A stretch of DNA of 64,000 bases from Azophilus sp965221755 (GCA_965221755.1 OZ244921.1:3286001-3350000); one strand, 5' to 3'; counted from the stretch's first letter, positions 53,194 through 62,562 are shown. The notes: generated by a model from the letters alone, not told the origin. Numbers and translations: made by a program.

Positions 53194-54006
53194 TCAGCCG
53201 CCGACCGCCCTCCGCGACATGATCAAGTCGTAGGAGGCCTTGATTTCGGCGGTGCGCTCCGTTGCCGCCCGCATCATGTCTTCCGGCAGCCCCTTGGAGA
53301 CCAGTTTGTCCGGATGGTGCCGGCTGATCAGGCGCCGGTAGGCGCGCTTGATTTGGGCATCGCTGTCCGTAGGGGAGACGCCAAGGGCTTGGTAGGCGCC
53401 GTCAATGTCGTCGGCACGGCTCGCCGGTTGGCTGGAGGACTGCCCTCCGGCGCTCCAGCGCGCGCGTCCCGCCATACCGGCCGCCAGCGCCTCCACCTGC
53501 CGAAACGCGGCTTCCGGGATGCCCAACCGCCGGGCAATCTCGTGCAGCACGCTGCGTTCAGCGGCACCGACCTGCCCGTCCGCCCAAGCCGCCGACATTT
53601 GGATTTGCAGGAACACGAACTTCAGCTGGGCCGCCCGCCCATAGGCTGCTTGGAAGGCATCCAGCGCATCAGCCAAATCGAAGCCCGACGCCTTTCCGGT
53701 CCGGAACATCGCCCGAGCCTCCGCTCGGCGCGCCTCACTCATGCGCAACTGGTCCATCACCAACTCGGCGGCGCGAATCTCCTCCGCCGACACCCGGCCG
53801 TCGGCTTTGCACAGATGTCCCATGACCGCAAAGGTGGTGTTGAAGAAGGTGGTGTGATCCCGGGTGCGGGTGAATCCGCCACCAATGCCGCCGCCCACCC
53901 GATTCGAGTCCACCAGATGGCCCAGGACCAGGCCCACCAGCGCACCGACCGGCCCGCCAACCACAAAACCGAGGACGCCCCCGATGACCTTGCCGCCAAT
54001 GCCCAC
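53194..54006 (-). CDS. djlA: DjlA-like membrane-anchored J-domain co-chaperone
   Basis: 270 residues. N-terminal glycine-zipper membrane helix (GGVLGFVVGGPVGALVGLVL), then a TerB-like domain (TTFFNTTFAVMGHLCKADGR, EEIRAAELVMDQLR), a Gly/Ser linker and a C-terminal J domain (DDIDGAYQALGVSPTDSDAQ, HPD at residues 231-233). This is the DjlA order. It would stimulate DnaK at the inner membrane. Start is a GTG at 54006. Confidence 0.93.
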   Translation of the reverse strand: MGIGGKVIGGVLGFVVGGPVGALVGLVLGHLVDSNRVGGGIGGGFTRTRDHTTFFNTTFAVMGHLCKADGRVSAEEIRAAELVMDQLRMSEARRAEARAMFRTGKASGFDLADALDAFQAAYGRAAQLKFVFLQIQMSAAWADGQVGAAERSVLHEIARRLGIPEAAFRQVEALAAGMAGRARWSAGGQSSSQPASRADDIDGAYQALGVSPTDSDAQIKRAYRRLISRHHPDKLVSKGLPEDMMRAATERTAEIKASYDLIMSRRAVGG

Positions 54007-54166
54007 GAGACGCTCTAAAGCCTATGGACGAAACGAGCAAACGTCATTTGGAGCAAGGCTGGCACGTCCGGAAGCCCGCGCAAGGCCAGTGCGCGCTTGC
54101 AACGGGAGTGCTTACCCGCACGAGGAGGGTTCCTCCCTGCGACGGCGCGCCGCCATTGCACGGAAT

Positions 54167-54913
54167 CTAGAGCCCGCCCGTGACGTACAGACATTGGCCC
54201 GTGATCCAGCTGGCGGCCGGCGAGGCCATGAAAACGACGGCGTGGCCGATGTCCTCCGGAGCGCCAAGGCGCCCCAAGGGGACGCCGATGAGCTTCTCCA
54301 GCGGCTTGTCGGCAGGGAAGTTGGTGGACTGGTTGAAGTTCTCGGTGGGAATCGGGCCGGGCGCGACGGCGTTGACGCGGATCTTGGGAGCCAACTCCGC
54401 AGCCAAGGTCTGGGTGAGGCTGTTCACCGCCGCTTTGGCGGCGCCGTAAGGTCCGTTCTTGAGCTGCGGCCCCATGGCGGCTCGGGAGGAGACGTTGATG
54501 ATGCTGCCGGAATCCATGGCTTGGGCCGCCCGCACCGCGCCCATCCACACGGCCTTGAGATTCAGGTCGAGCTGCGCATCCCAGCGATCCTCCGGGGTGC
54601 GGGTGAGATAGCGGGGCGTGGCGTCAGGCAGCCCGCCCGCGTTGTTGACCCAAATGCGCAAATCGCCCAGCTCCCGGGCGGCGGCGATGAGCGGCTCCAA
54701 CTGCTCGCCTTCGGTCACGTCCGCTGGCACCACCTCAGCTCGCCGCCCCATGGCGCGAACCGCGTCCGCCACCTGCTCAAGGTCCGCCCGCGTTCTTGCG
54801 CTGACCACGACGTCGGCGCCCGCCTCAGCCAAACACAGGGCAATGCCCCGGCCGATGCCCTTGCCGGCCCCGGTGACCACGGCCACCTGTCCATCCAATC
54901 GGAACGCATTCAT
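54167..54913 (-). CDS. Short-chain dehydrogenase/reductase, first
   Basis: 248 residues, classical SDR: cofactor motif VVTGAGKGIGRGIAL, NNAGGLPDAT, catalytic Ser in SIINVSSRAA and Tyr-Lys in NGPYGAAKAAVNSL, ending in WITGQCLYVTGGL. Start set at MNAFRLDGQVAVVTG (54913); an in-frame ATG at 54931 is possible. The frame continues upstream into the palindromic repeats and is not coding there. Substrate unknown. Confidence 0.92.
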   Translation of the reverse strand: MNAFRLDGQVAVVTGAGKGIGRGIALCLAEAGADVVVSARTRADLEQVADAVRAMGRRAEVVPADVTEGEQLEPLIAAARELGDLRIWVNNAGGLPDATPRYLTRTPEDRWDAQLDLNLKAVWMGAVRAAQAMDSGSIINVSSRAAMGPQLKNGPYGAAKAAVNSLTQTLAAELAPKIRVNAVAPGPIPTENFNQSTNFPADKPLEKLIGVPLGRLGAPEDIGHAVVFMASPAASWITGQCLYVTGGL

Positions 54914-54975
54914 CAGCTCTTGCCTAACCATCGTTTTGGCTCCGAAAAAGTTCCGAAGCGTCCGGTTCTTCCACC

Positions 54976-55096
54976 GAGTTGCGCAGCAACTCGAACGCGA
55001 GCCTGCTCGCGCAGTTGCGCAGCAACTCAAACGCGCACCTGCCCACGCCCACCGCCGAGTTGCGCAGCAACTCGAACGCTTCGCCGCAGGCGAAGC
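54976..55096. repeat. Three copies of a GAGTTGC-GCA-GCAACTC palindrome plus a further hairpin
   Basis: GAGTTGCGCAGCAACTC followed by (G/A)AACGC occurs at 54976-54998, 55012-55034 (first base changed) and 55057-55079. A fourth hairpin GCTTCGCC (55078-55085)/GGCGAAGC (55089-55096) follows. The cluster lies between the divergent SDR and P450 genes. The remainder up to 55318 shows no gene; TATATT at about 55129 might be a -10. Confidence 0.75.
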
Positions 55097-55318
55097 GCAA
55101 CCACTATGACGGATGGGCGTTTTACACTATATTGAACGCCAATGCCTTATTTGACCACGCTTGTTTTCCTTAATTGTTTTCCTTAATCGCGCAAACTTGG
55201 TTGCAAGAGAAGTTCGCCGACAGGCTTGGTTCGGCTTGGACAGCCTTCCCCTCGCCGGCATGAGGCGCCATGTCGTTGGCCCGCCGCCTTTCCCGCGGCC
55301 CGATCGGAGGTTCGCCGC

Positions 55319-56614
55319 GTGACGCAGCTGGCCGACTACAACCTGATGGAGGATGGCACCCGGGAGTGCCCCTTCCCCTACTTCAAGGCCATCCGGCAGG
55401 AGGCCCCAGTTTACTTCATGCCGGAACTGGGCGCTTGGTACGTCTCGCGCTACGAGGACTTGCGCTACGTCAAGAAGCACCCGGAGCTGTTCTCCAACAA
55501 CATCCATGAGTTCGGCGCATCCAGGGGGCGGGTCCGCGACATCGCCGAAAGCTACCGCAGCGAGCACGGCTGGGCGCGGGTCTCCACCCTGCAGCGCACC
55601 GACCCGCCGGTGCATTCCAAGTACCGCAAGCTCATCAACCACGCCTTCACGGTGAAGCGCATCCGCGCCATGACGCCCTACGTGGAGACGGTGGTCAACG
55701 ATCTCATCGACGCCTTCATTGACCGCGGGGAATGCGATTTCGTGCGGGACTTCGCCATCCCCTTGCCCTGCACGGTCATCGCCGACCAACTCGGCGTGCC
55801 GCGGGAGAAGATCTGGCAGCTCAAGACCTGGTCCGACGCCATGCTGGCGCCCGGCGGCGGCTTCGTTGACGAGGCGCAGGCCATCGAATGCGGCAAGTTG
55901 GTGGTCGAGGCGCAGCGCTTCTTCGCCAGCGTCATCGAGGACCGACGCTGCGAGCCGCGCGACGACATCATCTCCGACTTGGCCCACGCCCGCGTGGTCG
56001 ATGAGCGCTGCGCCCCCGGCGAGGAGCGCGGCTTGGACATGCACGAGTTGATGGATCTGCTCGACCAACTGCTGACCGGCGGCAACGAAACCACCACCAA
56101 CGCCATCGGCTCGGCACTGATGCTGCTGCTGCAGCGGCCAGGCACCATGGAACGGATGCGTGACGATCCCAAGCTAATGCGCAACTTCATCGAGGAGTCG
56201 CTGCGCTTCGAGACGCCGGTGATCCACCTGTGGCGAGCCGTCACCCGGGACACCGAACTCGGTGGCGTCCGGCTGCCCAAGGGTGCGAACCTGGCATTGG
56301 GCTACGCCTCCGCCAATCGCGACGAGGCGGTGTTCGAGGACGGTGAAACCTTCGACATCGCCCGAACCAAGGCAGGCGCCCATCTTGCCTTTGGCTCCGG
56401 CCCGCACCACTGTCCCGGCGCGGCACTGGCCCGGCAGGAGATGTTCTCCACATTCACCGTCTTGCTGCACAGGCTCAAGAACATCCGCCTGAAGGATTCC
56501 CAAGATGCCTTCGAGCATGTTCCGAGCAGCTTCCTGCGCGGGCTCAGGCGGCTCGACATCACCTTCGAGGCGCGCAACCGGAACGCTTACCGGCCCGGCG
56601 CCTCGGCATACTGA
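55319..56614 (+). CDS. Cytochrome P450, third of three
   Basis: 431-residue soluble P450. I-helix LLTGGNETTTNAIGSA, K-helix ExxR in EESLRFETP, heme loop FGSGPHHCPGAALAR with Cys365 (a Pro follows the Cys where Ile or Leu is common). Start set at the GTG at 55319 (VTQLADYNLMEDG) because GGAGG stands nine bases before it; the frame is open further upstream. It is followed after 3 bp by an SDR gene, a typical alcohol-to-ketone pair. Confidence 0.93.
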   Translation: MTQLADYNLMEDGTRECPFPYFKAIRQEAPVYFMPELGAWYVSRYEDLRYVKKHPELFSNNIHEFGASRGRVRDIAESYRSEHGWARVSTLQRTDPPVHSKYRKLINHAFTVKRIRAMTPYVETVVNDLIDAFIDRGECDFVRDFAIPLPCTVIADQLGVPREKIWQLKTWSDAMLAPGGGFVDEAQAIECGKLVVEAQRFFASVIEDRRCEPRDDIISDLAHARVVDERCAPGEERGLDMHELMDLLDQLLTGGNETTTNAIGSALMLLLQRPGTMERMRDDPKLMRNFIEESLRFETPVIHLWRAVTRDTELGGVRLPKGANLALGYASANRDEAVFEDGETFDIARTKAGAHLAFGSGPHHCPGAALARQEMFSTFTVLLHRLKNIRLKDSQDAFEHVPSSFLRGLRRLDITFEARNRNAYRPGASAY

Positions 56615-56617
56615 CGC

Positions 56618-57511
56618 ATGGTGCGCTTAACCGACAAACGCATGGTGATCACGGGCTCATCCCGAGGGTTGGGCCGAGGCTTCGCCACAGCTTGCGCGGC
56701 CGCGGGCGCGTCGGTCGTCGTCAACGGCACCAACGAAGCGGCGCTCAACGAAACCGCCGAGGCCATTCGTGCCGCTGGCGGCAAGGTGGCGGCGGTACAG
56801 GGCTCGGTGGCGGAGCCGGCAGTCGCCCAAGCGTTGGCGCGCACCTGCATCGAGCGTTTTGGCGGCATCGACGTGATGGTCAACAACGCCGGCATCGTGC
56901 GCGACCGAACCCTGCTGAAAATGGCCGTCGAGGAATGGGACGCCGTCATTGCAGTGCATCTGCGCGGCGCCTTCCTCTGCACCCAGCAGGCGGCGCTGGC
57001 CATGCGCGAAGCGGGCGGCGGCCACATCATTCAGGTCATCTCCGCCGCCGGCCTGGCGGGCGGCTTCGGCCAAGGCAACTACGCCGCCGCCAAGGAAGGC
57101 ATGATCGGCCTGATGCGCACCGCGCTGCTGGAGCTCAACCGCTTCAACATCCGCAACAACGCCCTCTGGCCCATCGGCCAGACCGACATGACCGAAGTGG
57201 TATTTGAACGCGCACGGGCCGCTGCGGCCCAACGGGGCGAACCGCCGCCGGACCCGGTGGCCTTGGGCTTCGGCACGCCGGAGGAAGTGGCTGCCGGCTT
57301 GGTGTGGCTTGCCAGCGACGGCGCCGCCCATTTCAACGGCCAGATCATGACCTTCAACGGCCGCAAGACCGGGCTGTGGACCCACCCTGCGGAGCGGCAC
57401 GCCGGATTCCGCGACATGCCGTGGACAGCGGATGACTTGGATGCCTACTACAAGGGCGTTCAATCGCTGCCGGTCAACGCCCCGGCGCGTACGCCGCCCG
57501 CCGAGAGTTGA
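56618..57511 (+). CDS. Short-chain dehydrogenase/reductase, second, in operon with the P450
   Basis: 297 residues. Cofactor motif VITGSSRGLGRGFATA, VNNAGIVRDRTLL, catalytic Ser in IIQVISAAGLAGG and Tyr-Lys in GQGNYAAAKEGMIGL. The C-terminal extension of about 40 residues (KTGLWTHPAERHAGFRDMPW) is like that of the MFE-2/FabG-like 3-hydroxyacyl-CoA dehydrogenases and related enzymes. The start ATG lies 3 bp after the P450 stop, so the pair is translationally coupled and probably acts in sequence. Confidence 0.92.
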   Translation: MVRLTDKRMVITGSSRGLGRGFATACAAAGASVVVNGTNEAALNETAEAIRAAGGKVAAVQGSVAEPAVAQALARTCIERFGGIDVMVNNAGIVRDRTLLKMAVEEWDAVIAVHLRGAFLCTQQAALAMREAGGGHIIQVISAAGLAGGFGQGNYAAAKEGMIGLMRTALLELNRFNIRNNALWPIGQTDMTEVVFERARAAAAQRGEPPPDPVALGFGTPEEVAAGLVWLASDGAAHFNGQIMTFNGRKTGLWTHPAERHAGFRDMPWTADDLDAYYKGVQSLPVNAPARTPPAES

Positions 57512-57668
57512 TCCCCCACGCCAGCTTTCCAAGGCGCAACTCCAGTTCGAGACGAGGGAGCGGCCTCGAACGGAGTTGGCCTAGAGGACGGCCCGCACTC
57601 CGACAGCGGCAAGCACCGTTGCCCCGGCGTTCCAGACCGGTTGCGCCTAGGCGAGCCGAGGGCTTCCG

Positions 57669-58079
57669 ATGAACCTGAAGCTGAACCTGTCGGGAGAAGG
57701 CCAAGGCTTAAGCGACATCACCAAGGAAGTGAAAGCGGCGGTGCGCCGCTGCGGGGTGCGCGACGGGCTCGCCACCCTCTACATCCGCCACACGTCAGCC
57801 AGCCTGCTCATTCAGGAAAACGCCGACCCCAGCGTTCAGCGCGACTTGGAGCGCTGGCTGAACCGGCTGGTGCCGGAGGATGAGGGTCTCCACACGCACA
57901 CGGCGGAAGGTCCGGACGACATGCCTGCGCACATCAAGTCGGCGCTGACGGCCACCAGCCTGTCCATTCCCTTAGTGGACGGCGAACTCGCCTTGGGAAC
58001 CTGGCAGGGCATCTTCCTGTGGGAGCACCGCCACCGCCGCCGCGAACGGCAGTTGCTGATCAACGTGCTTGGGGGCTGA
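57669..58079 (+). CDS. YjbQ/UPF0047 family protein
   Basis: 136 residues with all family blocks: LATLYIRHTSASLLIQENAD, GPDDMPAHIKSALTATSLSI, LALGTWQGIFLWEHRHRRR. The His and Glu residues form the proposed metal site. YjbQ proteins have been linked to weak thiamine-phosphate synthase activity, but the physiological function is unsettled. ATG at 57669. The 157-bp interval before it contains nothing recognised. Confidence 0.93.
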   Translation: MNLKLNLSGEGQGLSDITKEVKAAVRRCGVRDGLATLYIRHTSASLLIQENADPSVQRDLERWLNRLVPEDEGLHTHTAEGPDDMPAHIKSALTATSLSIPLVDGELALGTWQGIFLWEHRHRRRERQLLINVLGG

Positions 58080-58093
58080 CGATCGCGCATCGT

Positions 58094-58195
58094 GTGTGCG
58101 GGCTCAAGAACATCTCGGAACCCAGCTCACGCAACCGATGCGGAGTTTCGCGCCAGCGAAACCACAACGCGAACCAAAGGTTTGCGCATTGCGTG
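58094..58195 (+). repeat. Dispersed palindromic repeat, copy 6 (two hairpins)
   Basis: GTGTGCGGGCTCAAGAACAT, CTCGGAACCCAGCTCACGCA, then GTTTCGC (58145-58151)/GCGAAAC (58156-58162), then CGCGAACCAAAGGTTTGCG, the second hairpin with one mismatch. Very close to copy 3. The interval to 58329 shows no gene. Confidence 0.8.
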
Positions 58196-58329
58196 TGGAT
58201 TGCCGAACCCCGAACGAGTACCTTGTCGGGATCGAGGATGCTGCCTGATCCGGCAGGCGAAAAGTTCCGAAATGTCCTGAGCCGGTACATTGCGTTGCAA
58301 CTCCCTCCCCGCTCTGCCACCATGCCTAC

Positions 58330-58944
58330 ATGACCAAGGCTACAGCAACCTCACAACAGACAGCCGACGCCATCCTGCTCGCTACGCGCCCCCCGCAAGG
58401 CTGCTGGAAAGAAAGCGACTATCTCTGGCTCACTGATCGCTGCAACCGCCTAATTGAATTCGTAGACGGTTTCATCGAGGAGCTTCCCGTGCCTACCGAT
58501 TCGCACCAGTCAATTCTCCTCCTCCTGTTCCGACTGCTCGATCAACGCGTTCTCACGGCAGGCGGCGTTGCGCTTGTCGCACCGTTGCGGCTGCGCATCC
58601 GCGAGAATCGATTTCGCGAACCCGATCTGATGCTGCTTCAAGACGCCAATGACCCCCGCAGGCAGGATCGGTATTGGCTCGGCGCCGACCTCGTCGCCGA
58701 GGTGGTCAGCCCGGCCGACCCGGAGCGCGACTACGTCCGCAAGCGTGCCGACTACGCCGAAGCCGGCATACCCGAGTATTGGATTGTGGATCCACGCCAG
58801 CAGGAAGTTACCATCCTGACGCTCGGTGAGGATGGCTACATCGACCGCGCCCCGCTCGGACTTGGCGATGTCGCCACGTCTTCCGTTCTAGATACATTCT
58901 CTGTCGCCGTGTCCGCCTTGTTCGAGGCAGTCAGCGCTAGCTAA
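58330..58944 (+). CDS. Uma2-family (PD-(D/E)XK-like) putative endonuclease
   Basis: 204 residues. The Uma2/DUF820 core is clear: RLIEFVDGFIEELPVPTDSH, RENRFREPDLMLLQDAND, and DLVAEVVSPADPERDYVRKR, then YAEAGIPEYWIVDPRQQEVT. The E-PD ... EV-S ... K arrangement gives the nuclease-like active site. The family is often expanded in cyanobacteria and other bacteria and lacks a settled function; several members look like restriction- or mobile-element-related. It lies next to repeat copy 6. Confidence 0.9.
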   Translation: MTKATATSQQTADAILLATRPPQGCWKESDYLWLTDRCNRLIEFVDGFIEELPVPTDSHQSILLLLFRLLDQRVLTAGGVALVAPLRLRIRENRFREPDLMLLQDANDPRRQDRYWLGADLVAEVVSPADPERDYVRKRADYAEAGIPEYWIVDPRQQEVTILTLGEDGYIDRAPLGLGDVATSSVLDTFSVAVSALFEAVSAS

Positions 58945-59078
58945 ATCCCTGAGTTAGCCTTGGTTCGATGGCAGCGGATTCACTCCGTCAAGTGAACCAA
59001 TTGCGAAGACAAGTCCGATCGGCTAGCGATGCGCTCAGTCCAAATTTTCTTTGTGTATCCCACTTGAACCACTACCAA

Positions 59079-59969
59079 TCAAGTGTTCGCCGCCTCAAAA
59101 ATGCTAGCGATCGACGCATCGAGGGCCTCGTTGAAGGCCGCGTCCGATTGCTGGGCGGCCAAGCCCTCGGTGAGGGCGCGGGAGAAACTCGCGGTCATGC
59201 CGTTCTGGCGGGACAGCCGGGCGTTGGACTCCGCTCGGCTGTAGCCGCCGGAGAGGGCGGCCACGCGCAGCACGTTGGGGTGGCCCACGCATTCAGCGTA
59301 GAGGTTGTCGAAGTCGGGCAGCGTGAGCTTGAGGATCACCTGGCCATCGGTCAGCGCATCGAGCTCCTTCAGGATCGACGCCTTGAGCAGAACCTCGGCG
59401 CCCGGTTTGTCGTCGCAGTGGATGTCCATTTCCGGCTCGACGATGGGCACTAGGCCAGCCGCCAGAATCCGCTTGGCGATCTCGAACTGCTGGCTGACCA
59501 CCGCTTCGATCCCGTCGGCGTTGAACCGCTTGATGACCGAGCGCATCTTGGTGCCGAAAATGCCCTTGGCCTTGGCGCGCTCAAGCAGGGCGTCGAGTTG
59601 CGGCATGGGCTTCATCACTTGGGCGCCGTGCCGCTCCTCCGCCAAGCCCTTGTCCACCTTCAGGAACGGAACGACCTGCTTGCGCTGCCACAGGTAGGCC
59701 GCTGAGTCGAGGCCCTCGACCCCCCGGTCCATGGTGTCCTCGAACAGGATGGCGCCCAGAATGCGCGTCGAGTCGAAGGCCGGGCTGGTCATGATGCGGG
59801 TGCGCATGGCATGGACGAGGTCGAACATTTCCGCCTCGTTCGACCAAGCGCTCTGCTCGACGCCGTAGAGGCCCAAGGCTTTGGGCGTGCTGCCGCCGCT
59901 CTGGTCAAGGGCGGCGATGAAGCCCGGACGGGCGCCAATGATGTCCAGTTGCTTTGCGGTGTTGCTCAC
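59079..59969 (-). CDS. Class I fructose-bisphosphate aldolase
   Basis: 296 residues, the bacterial class I FBA: FIAALDQSGGSTPKALGLYG, AILFEDTMDRGVEGLDSAAY, VVPFLKVDKGLAEERHG, GLVPIVEPEMDIHCDDK, VILKLTLPD with the candidate Schiff-base Lys. Start set at the GTG at 59969 (VSNTAKQLDIIGARPG), which has GAGGAAG five bases before it. It splits fructose-1,6-bisphosphate in glycolysis or forms it in gluconeogenesis without a metal. Downstream of the PQQ dehydrogenase gene. Confidence 0.94.
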   Translation of the reverse strand: MSNTAKQLDIIGARPGFIAALDQSGGSTPKALGLYGVEQSAWSNEAEMFDLVHAMRTRIMTSPAFDSTRILGAILFEDTMDRGVEGLDSAAYLWQRKQVVPFLKVDKGLAEERHGAQVMKPMPQLDALLERAKAKGIFGTKMRSVIKRFNADGIEAVVSQQFEIAKRILAAGLVPIVEPEMDIHCDDKPGAEVLLKASILKELDALTDGQVILKLTLPDFDNLYAECVGHPNVLRVAALSGGYSRAESNARLSRQNGMTASFSRALTEGLAAQQSDAAFNEALDASIASIFEAANT

Positions 59970-60018
59970 ACGGTCTTCCTCTTCAAGTTGTCGATTGTGG
60001 GCATCCAACCCACTCCGC

Positions 60019-61944
60019 TCAAGGCAGGCTGTAGGCCATCAGGTAGTCGCCTGGCGGCGAAGGCGACGTGAAGTGGCCGCCCGCGGCAATGACGACGAAC
60101 TGCTCGCCGCCCGAAACGTAGGACATCGGCACGGCATTGCCCGTGGTGGGCAGTTCGTCGCTCCAGAGCTCCTCCCCGGTTTCGGTGCTGAAGGCCCGAA
60201 ACCGCCGGTCAGCGGTGGCGGCAATGAACGTCAGCCCGCTGCGGGTCACCATCGGGCCGCCCATCTGCACGGTGCCGAAGCCGCTCAGCAGGGAGAGCGG
60301 CCAAGGCGCCGTGTGCTTGAGGCTGCCGAACGGCACCTGCCAGACGATCTCGCCAGTCGATAGGTCCACCGCCGCCAGCGTGCTCCAAGGCGGCTTGGTG
60401 CAAGGCGCCCCCCAAGGCGACACGAACGGGGCCATGACCGCGCAATAGGGCGATCCGTGCTGGGGAAAGCCCACGTCCTTGCCGCATTCATCCTGCGGCA
60501 CCAAGCGCACGACCATCCCCACGTGCTTGGTGTCGGCCACCATCAGCCCCCGCTCCGGATCCACCGCCGGCGAGCCCCAGTTCTGGCCACCGATGTTGGA
60601 GGGATACATCAGGGTGCCCCGCTCCGTCAGCGGCGTGTAGATGGGGCCGGTGGCCAGTTCCTCCAGCGCCTTGCGGCACTGGCGCCGATCCCAAAACGTG
60701 AACCCCCAAGCATCATCCGGAGAGGCGCCCAATTGGTGCAGCGGCTCCGGCTTGATCGGGAATGGCTGGGTGGGACTTAAGTACTCGCCGGGCACGGCGC
60801 CGACCTGCGGCACCTGGCGCTCCTCGACCGGATGCAGCGGCTGTCCCGTTTCCCGGTGCAGCACGAAGGTCATGCCCATCTTGGTGACCTGCACCACCGC
60901 CGGGCTGGTCACGCCGTCGATGGTCACGTCCACCAGGGTTGGCTGCGCCGGAACGTCGAAATCCCAGACATCGTGGCGCACGGTTTGGTAGTGCCAGACC
61001 ACCTCGCCGGTGGATCCATCCAAGGCCACCACCGAGCTGGAGTAGTGGTCCAGGTCGCCGTCCCGGTCGCCGCCGTAGTAGTCGGGCGAGGAATTGCCGG
61101 TGGGCACGATCACCAGATTGCGCTGCGCGTCCACGGAAATGGTGGACCAGACGTTGGTGGTGCCGGCAGTGAAGTTCCCCTCGGCATCCACCGCCGGCCA
61201 GCCAGGCGGCACCGGGTTCCAACCCCAGGCAAAGGCGCCGGAACGCAGGTCGTAGGCGCGCACCACGCCGGAGGGCACGTCGGCACGGAAGGAGTCGAGC
61301 ACGTAGGCGCCGGTGACCAGCTTGCCGTCGATGATGGCCGGGGCGCTGGTGATGCCGTACTCGCGGGCGCCGTGCTCCGTAAGCCCCACCGTCAAGTCGA
61401 TTTCGCCGTTGTCCCCAAAACCGGCGCAACGCCGGCCGCTGGCGCCGTCCAAGGCCAGGATGCGGCCGTCCAAGGTGGGCAGGATGATGCGATGGGCGCA
61501 GGCATCGCCAGGCTGCGCCTGGGGGTCGATCCAGCTGCTCACCGCCCGGCAATTGGTGAGGTGCTCCAAGTCCATGTTGACCTCGGGGTCGAAGCGCCAA
61601 CGCTCCTGGCCGGTGCGCGGATCCAGCGCGAAGACCCGATTGAACGGCGTGCAGTAGTAGAGCGTGTCCTTCACCACGATGGGCGTGTTGACGAACGCCG
61701 ACGCCGGCTGGCCCTCAGCGTCGAAGCCTTCCGTCCCGGAGATCACGCCCGTCCGAAAGTCGCCGGAGCGGTGGGTCCAAGCTAACTTAAGCCGGCCCAC
61801 GTTGTGCGGCGTGATCTGCGCCGCCGATGCGTAGTGGCCACCGCCGGCGGCGCCGCCGTAAGCGGGCCATCCGACGTTCTGGCCGGCTGCCGCGCAAGAG
61901 CACGCCAGCAGCGCCGTAGCAGCGACGAGCCGGGTCGTCATCAA
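60019..61944 (-). CDS. PQQ-dependent dehydrogenase, soluble form of the glucose/quinate type
   Basis: 641 residues, eight-bladed quinoprotein propeller: GWPAYGGAAGGGHYASAAQI, TPIVVKDTLYYCTPFNRVFA, DPRTGQERWRFDPEVN, GNSSPDYYGGDRDGD, SNIGGQNWGSPAVDPERGLM. It resembles the periplasmic part of membrane-bound glucose and quinate dehydrogenases but lacks their five N-terminal membrane helices; instead there is a signal peptide (LVAATALLACSCAAAG), perhaps a lipoprotein signal. It would oxidise a sugar, polyol or alcohol in the periplasm and needs imported or locally made PQQ; no pqq genes are in the window. Confidence 0.93.
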   Translation of the reverse strand: MMTTRLVAATALLACSCAAAGQNVGWPAYGGAAGGGHYASAAQITPHNVGRLKLAWTHRSGDFRTGVISGTEGFDAEGQPASAFVNTPIVVKDTLYYCTPFNRVFALDPRTGQERWRFDPEVNMDLEHLTNCRAVSSWIDPQAQPGDACAHRIILPTLDGRILALDGASGRRCAGFGDNGEIDLTVGLTEHGAREYGITSAPAIIDGKLVTGAYVLDSFRADVPSGVVRAYDLRSGAFAWGWNPVPPGWPAVDAEGNFTAGTTNVWSTISVDAQRNLVIVPTGNSSPDYYGGDRDGDLDHYSSSVVALDGSTGEVVWHYQTVRHDVWDFDVPAQPTLVDVTIDGVTSPAVVQVTKMGMTFVLHRETGQPLHPVEERQVPQVGAVPGEYLSPTQPFPIKPEPLHQLGASPDDAWGFTFWDRRQCRKALEELATGPIYTPLTERGTLMYPSNIGGQNWGSPAVDPERGLMVADTKHVGMVVRLVPQDECGKDVGFPQHGSPYCAVMAPFVSPWGAPCTKPPWSTLAAVDLSTGEIVWQVPFGSLKHTAPWPLSLLSGFGTVQMGGPMVTRSGLTFIAATADRRFRAFSTETGEELWSDELPTTGNAVPMSYVSGGEQFVVIAAGGHFTSPSPPGDYLMAYSLP

Positions 61945-61968
61945 CCTGGCCGGGCCGAGCTTCAGCGG

Positions 61969-62562
61969 TCAACGCGGCGGCAATCCACGCTTGGCGCGTT
62001 CCGCGTTCATTCGCTCCCTGTCCACCGGCAGGCGTTCGCCGAGCTGGTCCTCGGAGATGGTGCCCGCCATGTGGGCTTGGGCCTTGCCGCCGTTGTACAT
62101 GATCCTCTTCACAGGCGTCACCGCCAAAATGACCCGCAACGGTGAATCGAGCAGGTTGTTGAAGAACGCCTCCCCTTCCGGGCTGTCCGGATTCAGCTTC
62201 CTCGAAAGGGCGGCGTAGAACCAAGCCTTGGTGTCGTCGTCGTCAAAGAACTCGCCGGTGCCCTTGAAGGTGATGGCGCCGCTCGGCAGGCTCTCCGGAG
62301 CGTCTGCGGGGTAGCCTCGGCTGCTGACGTTCACGGAAACCCGGTTGTCCCGGCGAATGGCGGCGGCGCGGTGCCGGTGTACGGCAAAGGTGATCCAGAT
62401 CTTGCCCTCATGCCAAACAAAGGCATGGGTGACGCCCACCGGCCAACCGTCCTTGGTGGCCCACATGAGCACGCACTCCTCGGAATGAATCATCAATTGA
62501 TCCACTTCCGCATCGGAAAACGGATAGATGGATACGATTTCATGGTCATGGGTCTGCGCCAT
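61969..62562 (-). CDS. Pyridoxamine-5'-phosphate-oxidase-like FMN-binding protein
   Basis: 197 residues with the split-barrel FMN fold: HSEECVLMWATKDGWPVGVT, HAFVWHEGKIWITFAVHRHR, AAAIRRDNRVSVNVSSRG, SGAITFKGTGEFFDDDD. The ATG at 62562 has an exceptionally good GGAGGAG. Members include heme/F420/flavin-binding oxidoreductases; the actual substrate is unknown. It precedes the PQQ dehydrogenase by 24 bp, so the two form an operon. Confidence 0.87.
   Translation of the reverse strand: MAQTHDHEIVSIYPFSDAEVDQLMIHSEECVLMWATKDGWPVGVTHAFVWHEGKIWITFAVHRHRAAAIRRDNRVSVNVSSRGYPADAPESLPSGAITFKGTGEFFDDDDTKAWFYAALSRKLNPDSPEGEAFFNNLLDSPLRVILAVTPVKRIMYNGGKAQAHMAGTISEDQLGERLPVDRERMNAERAKRGLPPR

Noticed and set aside
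54976..55096. CRISPR array
   Set aside because: Repeats are short palindromes with irregular 13-22-bp gaps and no cas genes; no CRISPR seen anywhere in the window.
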